Below are positions 34,159 to 41,565 of a DNA stretch of 64,000 nucleotides, in pieces. A program made the translations under genes and the position numbers. The stretch spans positions 124,001 to 188,000 of the forward strand of contig RAZE01000003.1 of the NCBI GenBank assembly GCA_003611955.1. The letters run 5' to 3'. The notes under the pieces were generated by a model. That model saw nothing but the letters and a program-made list of their open reading frames with translations. It was not told the origin of the DNA and did no database searches. Numbering within the stretch: position 1 is the first letter of the stretch; each line of letters opens with the position of its first letter. This stretch comes from a bacterium 1XD8-76 (GTDB lineage: Bacteria > Bacillota > Clostridia > Lachnospirales > Lachnospiraceae).

Positions 34159-34971
34159 CTATTCTGTTGCCAGACGGAATAAAATTTCCGCCAGCCCGTC
34201 ATGGTTATTGTCTTCTTTTGTGATCCTGGAGGCGATGGCTTTCACCTCGTCGCTGCCGTTTATCATGGCGATACTGTTGCCCACGGCGGTGAGCATGGAA
34301 AAGTCATTGTTGGCGTCTCCCGCGGCGTAAGCCTCCGAGACCGGAACATGGTACAGATCGCAGACATATTTGACTGCGCTTCCCTTGCCGGAGCGGTAAT
34401 CCACGAACTCCAGATATTCCGGGCAGGAGAAAACGGTAGTCAGTTTTCCCTCCATCCAGGGGGCGAGCTTCTCCTTCAGCTGTTCCAGTTTTTTCACATC
34501 ACCCATGGAGATGGCTAACGCCTTGTGGGGCGCTTCATCCAGATGAGCGAGGATGTCCTCATCATAAATGTATTCCATCTGTGTCTGATGGGCATAGTAG
34601 TCGGATTCCGGGTCATGATGCCTGCAGACGACCTTTGTGGAAGAGTAGGTCTGACAGTGGAGCCCCATTTCTTCCGCAGTGTCGATAATGTGCAGCGCAT
34701 CTTTTGGATCAAGCCTCAGATCGACAAGAGTCTTCTCCGCTCCGCAGTCGTAGATCACGGAGCCGTTGTAGCAGATCAGAAGAAGATCCTGGTATTTGTC
34801 GAGACCGGTCCGTCTGGCAACCTCCCGGATGTTGTTGAAAGGCCTGCCGGAGGAGATGATAAACTTGTTTCCGGCGGTGATATAGGCGTCGATGGCTTCC
34901 AGCGTCTTTGGGGTGATCTGCTTCTTGTCATTTAACAGAGTTCCGTCTAAGTCAGTAAAAAATAAATGCAT
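34159..34971 (-). CDS. Cof-type HAD hydrolase
   Basis: A 270-residue cytoplasmic phosphatase. ATG 34971 is chosen, with AAGGA upstream on the minus strand, so the protein starts directly with the HAD motif I FFTDLDGTLLND. Motif II appears as IISSGRPF, the C2B cap lies in the middle, and GSAVKYVC plus AAGDANNDFSML are motifs III and IV. Cof/YidA members dephosphorylate sugar phosphates or FMN; the substrate here is unknown. It lies downstream of the ABC-F gene, with the structured repeat between. Confidence 0.9.
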   Translation of the reverse strand: MHLFFTDLDGTLLNDKKQITPKTLEAIDAYITAGNKFIISSGRPFNNIREVARRTGLDKYQDLLLICYNGSVIYDCGAEKTLVDLRLDPKDALHIIDTAEEMGLHCQTYSSTKVVCRHHDPESDYYAHQTQMEYIYDEDILAHLDEAPHKALAISMGDVKKLEQLKEKLAPWMEGKLTTVFSCPEYLEFVDYRSGKGSAVKYVCDLYHVPVSEAYAAGDANNDFSMLTAVGNSIAMINGSDEVKAIASRITKEDNNHDGLAEILFRLATE

Positions 34972-35019
34972 GATTTTTCCTTTCTTGTGGTACATCGGCT
35001 CGAAAGCCCGCGCGGTCGC

Positions 35020-35112
35020 GCTCCATGTTTGACTTCGTCAAACGCTTTCTCGCGATACGGCGCAAGAAAAACAAATGTCTCCTTCGGAGCCGCCTGTTTT
35101 TCTTCAGCGCCT
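35020..35112 (-). repeat. Structured 3'-UTR repeat, copy 2
   Basis: Directly downstream of the ABC-F stop on the minus strand. It matches 20722-20814 over its length (GGCGCA, AACAAATGTCTCC and GGAGCCGC are shared). The second hairpin is GTTTGAC-TTC-GTCAAAC here versus GTCCGAT-TTC-ATCGGAC in copy 1, so both arms changed together and base pairing is kept. Confidence 0.75.
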
Positions 35113-35117
35113 GTCTG

Positions 35118-36758
35118 TCAGTTGTCCTCCTCATCAGATTCGGTCTTGGTGTAGATCGTCCTCTTTCTCGCCATCTCGTCACTTTCCAGATATTCGTCGT
35201 AAGTGGTGATCTTGTCGATCAGGGAACCGTCCGGCAGGATCTCCATAATGCGGTTGGCGGTGGTCTGGACCACCTGATGGTCATGGCAGGAGAACAACTC
35301 CACGCCCGGGAATTTTTTCATACCTTCGTTGAGCGCCGTGATGGATTCCATGTCCAAGTGGTTGGTCGGTTCGTCGAAGATCAGGCAGTTGGCGCCGCTG
35401 ATCATCATCTTGGACAGCAGGCAGCGCACCCGCTCGCCTCCGGACAGTACCTTCACTTTCTTCACGCCGTCATCCCCGGCGAAGAGCATGCGCCCGAGGA
35501 AGCCCCTGACATAGGTGACATCCTTGACCGGGGAGTAAGCGGTGAGCCATTCGGTGATCGTGTAGTCGTTGTTGAACTCCTCGTTGCTGTCCTTGGGGAA
35601 ATACGCCTGGGAGGTGGTCACGCCCCACTTATAGTATCCTTCATCCGGCTCCATCTCCCCTGTCAGGATCTGGAACAGAGTGGTCTTTGCCAGCTCATTT
35701 CCGCCCACGAAGGCGATCTTGTCGTTGTGTCCCACGATGAACGATATATTGTCTAACACCTTTTCCCCGCCGATCGTCTTGGAGAGGTTTTCCACAAGCA
35801 GAACATCGTTTCCGATCTCCCGCTCGGGGCGGAAGTCGATATAGGGATATTTCCTGCTGGAGGGTCTGATATCATCCAGCTGAATTTTTTCCAGCGCCCG
35901 TTTTCTGGAAGTCGCCTGTTTGGATTTGGAGGCGTTGGCGGAGAAACGGGATATAAATTCCTGCAGCTCCTTGATCTGTTCTTCCTTTTTCTTATTGGCT
36001 TCCTTGCGCTGTTTTAAGATCAGCTGGCTGGAGTGATACCAGAAGTCGTAGTTGCCGGCAAACAGTTCGATCTTGCCGTAGTCGATATCCGCGGTGTGTG
36101 TGCAGACCTTGTTCAGGAAATACCGGTCATGGGAGACCACGATGATGGTGTTCTGGAAGCCGATCAGAAATTCCTCAAGCCAGTTGATGGCATCCAGATC
36201 CAGGTGGTTGGTGGGCTCATCCAGAAGCAGGATGTCGGGATTGCCGAAAAGCGCTTTGGCCAGCAGCACCTTCACTTTCTGATTGCCGTCCAGGTCGGAC
36301 ATCTGCGCGGTGTGGAGATCCGGTTCGATGCCGAGACCGTTTAAGAGCATGGAGGCGTTGGTATCCGCGTCCCAGCCGTCCATCTCGGCAAATTCCGCTT
36401 CCAGCTCGCTGGCGCGGATGCCGTCCTCGTCGGAAAAGTCTTCTTTGGCATAGATGGCGTCCTTTTCTTTCATAATTTCATAGAGCCTTGCGTTGCCCAT
36501 GATGACGGTATCCATGACAGTATAATTGTCATATTTAAAATGGTCCTGCTCCAGCACGGAGAGACGCTCGCCGGGGGTGATCGCGATATCGCCGGTCGTC
36601 GTCTCCAGTTCGCCTGAGAGTATCTTCAGGAAAGTGGATTTTCCGGCACCGTTGGCACCGATGATGCCGTAACAGTTGCCCTGTGTGAATTTAATGTTGA
36701 CATCTTCAAATAAAGCTTTTTTGCCTACCCGATAGGTTACATTGTTTGCACTTATCAT
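35118..36758 (-). CDS. ABC-F family ATPase (YbiT-like)
   Basis: A 546-residue soluble protein with two ABC domains and no membrane segment, as in ribosome-associated ABC-F factors. Domain 1: Walker A GANGAGKST, altered signature LDGNQ, Walker B ILLLDEPTNHLD. The linker (about 245-320) is charged and helical. Domain 2: unusual Walker A GGNELAKTT without the second Gly, canonical signature LSGGE, Walker B CLIFDEPTNHLD. I recall LDGN- and ELAKTT-type changes from a Firmicutes subgroup, so they may be normal for it. Probable role is resolving stalled translation; antibiotic resistance cannot be claimed. Confidence 0.9.
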   Translation of the reverse strand: MISANNVTYRVGKKALFEDVNIKFTQGNCYGIIGANGAGKSTFLKILSGELETTTGDIAITPGERLSVLEQDHFKYDNYTVMDTVIMGNARLYEIMKEKDAIYAKEDFSDEDGIRASELEAEFAEMDGWDADTNASMLLNGLGIEPDLHTAQMSDLDGNQKVKVLLAKALFGNPDILLLDEPTNHLDLDAINWLEEFLIGFQNTIIVVSHDRYFLNKVCTHTADIDYGKIELFAGNYDFWYHSSQLILKQRKEANKKKEEQIKELQEFISRFSANASKSKQATSRKRALEKIQLDDIRPSSRKYPYIDFRPEREIGNDVLLVENLSKTIGGEKVLDNISFIVGHNDKIAFVGGNELAKTTLFQILTGEMEPDEGYYKWGVTTSQAYFPKDSNEEFNNDYTITEWLTAYSPVKDVTYVRGFLGRMLFAGDDGVKKVKVLSGGERVRCLLSKMMISGANCLIFDEPTNHLDMESITALNEGMKKFPGVELFSCHDHQVVQTTANRIMEILPDGSLIDKITTYDEYLESDEMARKRTIYTKTESDEEDN

Positions 36759-36811
36759 TCTAAAAACCTCTGTTTTCTTAAATTATTTGGCGTTTTTGGG
36801 TCACTTCTTCC

Positions 36812-36839
36812 ATTATACATAAAACGCTCTGTTTTTCAA
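36812..36839 (-). promoter_or_regulatory. Promoter of the ABC-F gene
   Basis: On the minus strand TTGAAA (36839-36834) and TATAAT (36817-36812) are 16 bp apart, about 55 bp upstream of the start codon. Confidence 0.65.
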
Positions 36840-36852
36840 GGCATTTCTGCTA

Positions 36853-36881
36853 TTTACATCTCGTAGTGTATTTGCTATAAT
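36853..36881 (+). promoter_or_regulatory. Promoter of the TIR-domain gene
   Basis: TTTACA (36853-36858) and TATAAT (36876-36881) are 17 bp apart, about 60 bp upstream of the start. It is back to back with the ABC-F promoter, separated by only 13 bp. Confidence 0.75.
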
Positions 36882-36944
36882 ATTGCCGGCAAAGAAAACG
36901 GTTATAAACGTATAAAATATATCAGGGAAAGGGAAGGTGTACAA

Positions 36945-39425
36945 ATGAGTTCCACTATATATTCCAAGGCGCCAGATACAGCCCCGCTCAGTTCTTACAA
37001 GGGGAATCTGCCGTACATATTTATCAGCTACGCCCATGCCGACAGCAGAAAAGTATATCCTGTGATAAAGAAATTACAGGCGGACGGTTTTCGGGTCTGG
37101 TACGACGACGGGATCGACCCGGGGACGGAGTGGGATCAGTCCATAGCGGACGCCATCAAAAACTGCGCTTACTTCTTTGCGTTTTTGTCGGAAAATTATC
37201 TGCGCTCGGAGAACTGCAAAGATGAGATGAACTATGCCAGAGATCTGAATCCGGCGCCGAGGCGGCTTTTACTCTACCTGGAAGACGTCACGCTGACGGA
37301 CGGAATGGAGCTGCGCCAGAGCAGAATCCAGGCTGTGCACTGTTATACCTACGATTCCCAGGCGGAGATGTTCGCCCGGATCTATGAGGCGTCGGATATC
37401 GAAAAGTGCCATGAAAAAAATAAGAAACCGATGCCGCCTTTGGATTCCGATATGGGCAGCGGTTTCCGGAGTAAACCGGAGCAGAAAAAGAAGAAAAAAG
37501 TCTGGATGATCCCTGCGGGGATCGCGGCGGTGGCGGTTGCCGTTCTGGCGGTCCTTTTTGTGCCGAAGATTTTGGAAAAGCCGTCGCCGGAACCGGAGGC
37601 GGAGACGGTGGAAGCGCCCGCGGTCGTACAGGAGCCAGAGCCGGAGCCGGTGCAGGAAGAGCCCGTCCCCGAGGCGGTGGAAGAGAGCGTGACCGATGTC
37701 AAGCTGACATCCATACAGGATCCGGTGGAATATGTGAATTTCAGCATACAGGAAGAGATTCAAAATACGGTGGGAAGTTCCTATGATAAGGCGGTTGTTC
37801 TGGCGGGCTGGAATTCCGCTTATGTCCGCTACAACGTGGGAGATTTTAAGCAGTTTGCAGGGACGTACAGCGTGCCGGCGGGAAGTCTGGAGTCCGGGGA
37901 TGAGTATACCCTGCGGGTCTATCTGGATGAGGAGGAAGAGGAGCCATGTCTGAAAGAAAAGTTGACCCGCTCCACCCCGGAGACAGAACTTGACATAGAT
38001 GTCAGTGAGGCGCAGTTTATCACTTTTGCGCTGGAGGGCAGCAGAAACTGCGGCCTGATGCTCACGGATTGTTATCTGGGGGAGGAGATCGACGCGGAAG
38101 CGATAGAGAAGACAGGAACTTCCCTGTACGACGAGAAAGAAGATATCTCGCTTACTGCGGTTGAGATGCCGGTGGAAAGCGGAAATTTCAGCATACAGGA
38201 GGAGATATCCAATACCATGGGCAGCGCCTATGAAAAGGCAGTCGTTTTATCCGGCTGGCAGTCGGCCTACGTGCGCTACTATGTGGGAGATATGAAAAAA
38301 TTTACCGGGACATACAGTGTTCCGACGGACGGAACAGAGTCCGGGGATGAATTTACTCTGCGGATCTATCTGGACGAGGAGGAAGAGGAACCTTATCTGA
38401 AGGAGAAACTGAGCCGCTCCACTGTGGAGACAGAACTTGACATAGATGTCAGCGGTGCGCAGTTTATCACTTTCGCGCTGGAGGGTGACAGGAACTGCGG
38501 CCTGCTGCTGACCGACTGTTATCTGAATAAAAATGGAACCGCTTCGGCGCAGGATACAGGTACTTCCCTGTATGATGAGAAAGACGGAATTATGCTTACA
38601 TCCATCGAGACGCCGGTGGAATCCAAAAACTTCAGCATACCGGAGGAAGTGCTGAATACGATGGGAACCACCTATGAAAAGGCGGTTTGCCTCTCTGGCA
38701 GACAATCCGCGTACGTCCGTTACAATGTCGGCGATTTCAGTCGATTTGCGGGGACATACAGCGTACCTCATGCGGGGATGGAAGCGGGGGATGAATATAC
38801 GCTTACCATCTATCTGGACGAGGAGGAGGAAGAACCTTATTGGAGAGGGAAACTGACCCGCTCCACCGCAGAGACAGGGATCAACATAGATGTCAGTGAA
38901 GCGCAGTTTATCACGTTTCAACTGGAAGGGGAAAAGAATTGCGCGCTCCTGCTCGCGGATTGCTACATGAGCAAAACAGGGGGAAAAGCGCCGACTCAGA
39001 AGACGGGGACTTCGCCGTACTGGGAGAAGGATGAGATCAGGCTCACGTCTGTGGAGACACCGGTAGTGTGCAAAAACTTCAGCATTCAGGAAGACGTCTC
39101 CAACACGATGGGAGATATCTGCGAGAAAGCGGTTCTTCTGTCCGGCAATCAGATCGCATATGTTCGCTACAATGTGGGGGATTTCAAACAGCTTACGGGT
39201 ACTTACAGTGTGCCGGACAACGGAGTGGGAGAGAAGGATGAATACACGCTGACGATCTATCTGGGTGAGGATGAGGAGAACCCCTCCTGGAACGGAACGT
39301 TAAGCCGTGGGACGGAGGCGACGCCGTTTGATATCGATGTGGAGGACGCACAGTTTGTCACGTTTAAACTGGAGGGAGCCAGAAACTGCGGCCTGTTGTT
39401 ATCGGATGCGTACCTGAGAAAATAG
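36945..39425 (+). CDS. TIR-transmembrane protein with four NPCBM-like repeats
   Basis: An 826-residue single-pass protein. Residues ~21-155 are a TIR domain: YIFISYAHADSRK, GFRVWYDDGIDPGTEW, and SENCKDEMNYARD with Glu94 at the position used for NAD cleavage in enzymatic TIRs. A basic KKKKK stretch precedes a membrane helix (about 186-207), then a Pro/Glu-rich linker (212-247). Four repeats of ~125 residues follow (251-377, 401-527, 549-675, 698-824), each with NFSI, YVRYNVGDF, GTYSVP, YTLxIYLDEEEEE, ITFxLEG and CGLLLTDCYL, resembling NPCBM carbohydrate-binding modules. Basic residues before the helix suggest TIR inside and repeats outside. It has its own promoter and terminator; function is not known. 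Confidence 0.82.
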   Translation: MSSTIYSKAPDTAPLSSYKGNLPYIFISYAHADSRKVYPVIKKLQADGFRVWYDDGIDPGTEWDQSIADAIKNCAYFFAFLSENYLRSENCKDEMNYARDLNPAPRRLLLYLEDVTLTDGMELRQSRIQAVHCYTYDSQAEMFARIYEASDIEKCHEKNKKPMPPLDSDMGSGFRSKPEQKKKKKVWMIPAGIAAVAVAVLAVLFVPKILEKPSPEPEAETVEAPAVVQEPEPEPVQEEPVPEAVEESVTDVKLTSIQDPVEYVNFSIQEEIQNTVGSSYDKAVVLAGWNSAYVRYNVGDFKQFAGTYSVPAGSLESGDEYTLRVYLDEEEEEPCLKEKLTRSTPETELDIDVSEAQFITFALEGSRNCGLMLTDCYLGEEIDAEAIEKTGTSLYDEKEDISLTAVEMPVESGNFSIQEEISNTMGSAYEKAVVLSGWQSAYVRYYVGDMKKFTGTYSVPTDGTESGDEFTLRIYLDEEEEEPYLKEKLSRSTVETELDIDVSGAQFITFALEGDRNCGLLLTDCYLNKNGTASAQDTGTSLYDEKDGIMLTSIETPVESKNFSIPEEVLNTMGTTYEKAVCLSGRQSAYVRYNVGDFSRFAGTYSVPHAGMEAGDEYTLTIYLDEEEEEPYWRGKLTRSTAETGINIDVSEAQFITFQLEGEKNCALLLADCYMSKTGGKAPTQKTGTSPYWEKDEIRLTSVETPVVCKNFSIQEDVSNTMGDICEKAVLLSGNQIAYVRYNVGDFKQLTGTYSVPDNGVGEKDEYTLTIYLGEDEENPSWNGTLSRGTEATPFDIDVEDAQFVTFKLEGARNCGLLLSDAYLRK

Positions 39426-39439
39426 AGAGAATAAAAAAG

Positions 39440-39466
39440 CAGGCGGGAATTTTTCCCGCCTGTTTT
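39440..39466. terminator. Bidirectional terminator
   Basis: CAGGCGGGAA (39440-39449) pairs with TTCCCGCCTG (39453-39462), with an A run before and a T run after. It ends both the TIR gene and the convergent DHH gene. Confidence 0.9.
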
Positions 39467-39492
39467 GGTGAATGCTGTCCGGAATCCCTGAA

Positions 39493-41028
39493 TCAGAGAT
39501 TTTCCTGCTGATAGAGCTTTGGAAATATTTCCTTCTTTACGATATAGATGTCATTCGGGTCTTCCTTCTTGGCCACCAGATAATCGCCCGGGAGCCCCAG
39601 CATATATTTTGTTTTGTCCCATTTGGTAAACAGTTTGGTGCGGACGGACAATTCCCTGGCGCAGACGAAACTCTGTTCTCTGGCGATGCAGGCGCTGGCG
39701 TAGGAGACAAGCTGACTGGCTTCCGAAGTCTGAGTCTGACGGACCGTCGGACTGTACTCTCCTCCGAATTGATAGGGAGTGTCGATCATTTCATAGTTTT
39801 TGAGGAAGACATCTCTGCGGATGGGGTAAATTTCGTTTTCTATGCCGATCATAATATATACATCTTCCCGCACTGTAATTTCTATATCTCCCTCCAGCAT
39901 ACGTATCATGATTTCCGTTCCGGCGGGGAAGACGTCGGTTGCTCTGACATAGCCCACGGGAATTTTCTTTTTCCGAAACAGCAGCATATCCGTGATGTCC
40001 GGGGTGAAGGAGTCCGTGTCGATGATCCTCTCATCGCGGAAATATTCTTTCATACGCTCGGAAAACAGGCGGTGTGCGAGCTGCTGTTTATCCGGCGAAG
40101 CCAGGGTATCGTCTTCGCTTTTAAAGGCGTTTAAGAGTTTATCCCCGTTTAGAAAACCGCCGGCTTTCAGCAGATGACCGCCTCCGGAACCGAAGCCGTC
40201 CGCGACAAATCCGGCCAGTTCATCAGCCTGAGTCTCTTTGATGCAGCTGCGGACGGAAAATTTGATGCCGCCGTTTAACGCACAGTGGGCAACACAGGTG
40301 TTTATGACGTCCACATCAATCAGCATATCGCTGATGACCCCTAAAATATTGGGGTCACAGGGCTCGGCGTTCACGATGGCAAAATGATATTCCGGATGGT
40401 AGTCGTAATTTGCCAGCGCGTTGCCTGCGATCCGCAGTTCATCCAGTGAGAGGTTGGAATTCTGGAACAGAACGATGGAACTCCGGTCTGGCTTTAGATC
40501 ATCGCGCATATCTTTATCCATGGGATGAGAGATTTCCTGCAGTTTGTTGGTGTCGGTGTAGAGCCCGTAATAGAGAGCCGTTGCCAGGTTTTTGTTCCTG
40601 TTTACCTGTTCTCCGGCCGCTGTCAGCATTTGATAGACGACCGTGGAGCAGGAGCCGTAGTTGCTGTGGATCTCCTGCAGAGGCGGAAGATTCTCCGGGG
40701 CACTAACCTGGTGATGATCGATGACGCCGACGGTTTTGCCGGAGAAGGGGAACACATTTCCCTGACCATACTGGCAGTCCACCGTCAGCAGCAGGTCCGG
40801 GGGATCCAGTTCTTTGACATATTCGATGGGAATCTGACATTTCTCGATCAGGAGAACGAGATTGCTCTTTTGGATCACCGAGGGACCGCCGTATATCAGA
40901 CGGACATTTTTGCCGTGTTTTTTCAGGTACAGATAGATGCCGTATCCACTGGCAAGGGCATCCGCGTCCGGGTTATTGTGACACTGGATCGCAATGGTGG
41001 CGTAGGGCAGAAGTTCATTCAGATGCAT
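39493..41028 (-). CDS. DHH-family phosphoesterase with C-terminal PGDYL-type modules
   Basis: A 511-residue cytoplasmic protein. The DHH domain (1-~190) has HNNPDADALASGYG, LLLTVDC, VGVIDHHQVS and GLYTDTNKL, metal ligands of the NrnA/GdpP-like group that cleave oligonucleotides, pAp or cyclic dinucleotides. A DHHA1 part follows with FGSGGGHLLKAGGFL (about 313-327). The last ~150 residues are an extension holding two similar units, VYIMIGIENEIYPIRRDVFLKNY (shown for position, about 398-420) and PGDYLVAKKEDPNDIYIV near the end, of a small module often seen near RyR domains. Substrate unknown. It overlaps the RyR gene by 14 bp. Confidence 0.8.
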   Translation of the reverse strand: MHLNELLPYATIAIQCHNNPDADALASGYGIYLYLKKHGKNVRLIYGGPSVIQKSNLVLLIEKCQIPIEYVKELDPPDLLLTVDCQYGQGNVFPFSGKTVGVIDHHQVSAPENLPPLQEIHSNYGSCSTVVYQMLTAAGEQVNRNKNLATALYYGLYTDTNKLQEISHPMDKDMRDDLKPDRSSIVLFQNSNLSLDELRIAGNALANYDYHPEYHFAIVNAEPCDPNILGVISDMLIDVDVINTCVAHCALNGGIKFSVRSCIKETQADELAGFVADGFGSGGGHLLKAGGFLNGDKLLNAFKSEDDTLASPDKQQLAHRLFSERMKEYFRDERIIDTDSFTPDITDMLLFRKKKIPVGYVRATDVFPAGTEIMIRMLEGDIEITVREDVYIMIGIENEIYPIRRDVFLKNYEMIDTPYQFGGEYSPTVRQTQTSEASQLVSYASACIAREQSFVCARELSVRTKLFTKWDKTKYMLGLPGDYLVAKKEDPNDIYIVKKEIFPKLYQQENL

Positions 41029-41329
41029 TTTCGCGTCCCCCTTTCTTTGGCTCGATCGTGTAACCGAGCTTGAAGATCAGCTTCAGGGTTTCCATGGCGG
41101 TGTTGCGGTCGTAGGATTTTTCGATCTCGGGCAGCTGAGAATAGGGAATGAGGCAGGGCGTGGTCCTTTTTTCGTCATCGCGCACGGGACCCGGAGTCCA
41201 GCCTTCCTCGAGACGTCTTTTTGCCCAGTTCTCATGCACATTTTCCGCCAGTTTTTCCGTCAGTTTAAGCAGATCTTTTGACAATGAGATATCGCTTGTG
41301 TCAATGGGAGTCGGGGTGTATTTTTTCAT
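41015..41329 (-). CDS. RyR-domain protein
   Basis: A 104-residue protein matching the bacterial ryanodine-receptor-type (RyR, PF02026) domain: PIDTSDISLSKDLLKLTEKL, AENVHENWAKRRLEEGW, PYSQLPEIEKSYDRNTAMET and ILKLGYTI-like ending. Bacterial RyR domains have been proposed to sense nucleotide-derived ligands, but this is not settled. It overlaps and precedes the DHH phosphoesterase gene, so the two are translated together. The TIR gene is the next transcription unit, converging from the other side. Confidence 0.82.
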   Translation of the reverse strand: MKKYTPTPIDTSDISLSKDLLKLTEKLAENVHENWAKRRLEEGWTPGPVRDDEKRTTPCLIPYSQLPEIEKSYDRNTAMETLKLIFKLGYTIEPKKGGRENASE

Positions 41330-41486
41330 GGTTTCAGGGTACTCCTGTCATTTTAATATGTTGCGTATAATCATACAGAAAGGGGACAGATTTGTCAATA
41401 AAAGCCGCTTGCTGTTTCTATAGTCAGACATTCGGGTAAAATTTTATTTAATTGTGGGAAAATCTTACTTTTTTAGAAAAAAACAG

Positions 41487-41515
41487 ATGGCATAAAATGG
41501 ACAATATGGTATACT
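41487..41515 (+). promoter_or_regulatory. Probable promoter of ppdK
   Basis: ATGGCA (41487-41492) and TATACT (41510-41515) are 17 bp apart, about 50 bp upstream of the start codon. Confidence 0.45.
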
Positions 41516-41565
41516 GATAGTACTGATATTTCAGTATGTAGAGAAGAGAAAAGGAGAAAAGAAGT

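Noticed and set aside
35025-35756. 243-residue plus-strand frame
   Set aside because: Antisense to the ABC-F gene; its first part lies in the structured repeat.
36945-39425. Thoeris or CBASS system around the TIR gene
   Set aside because: No ThsA, SLOG, SIR2 or CD-NTase gene lies nearby, and the TIR here is membrane-tethered.
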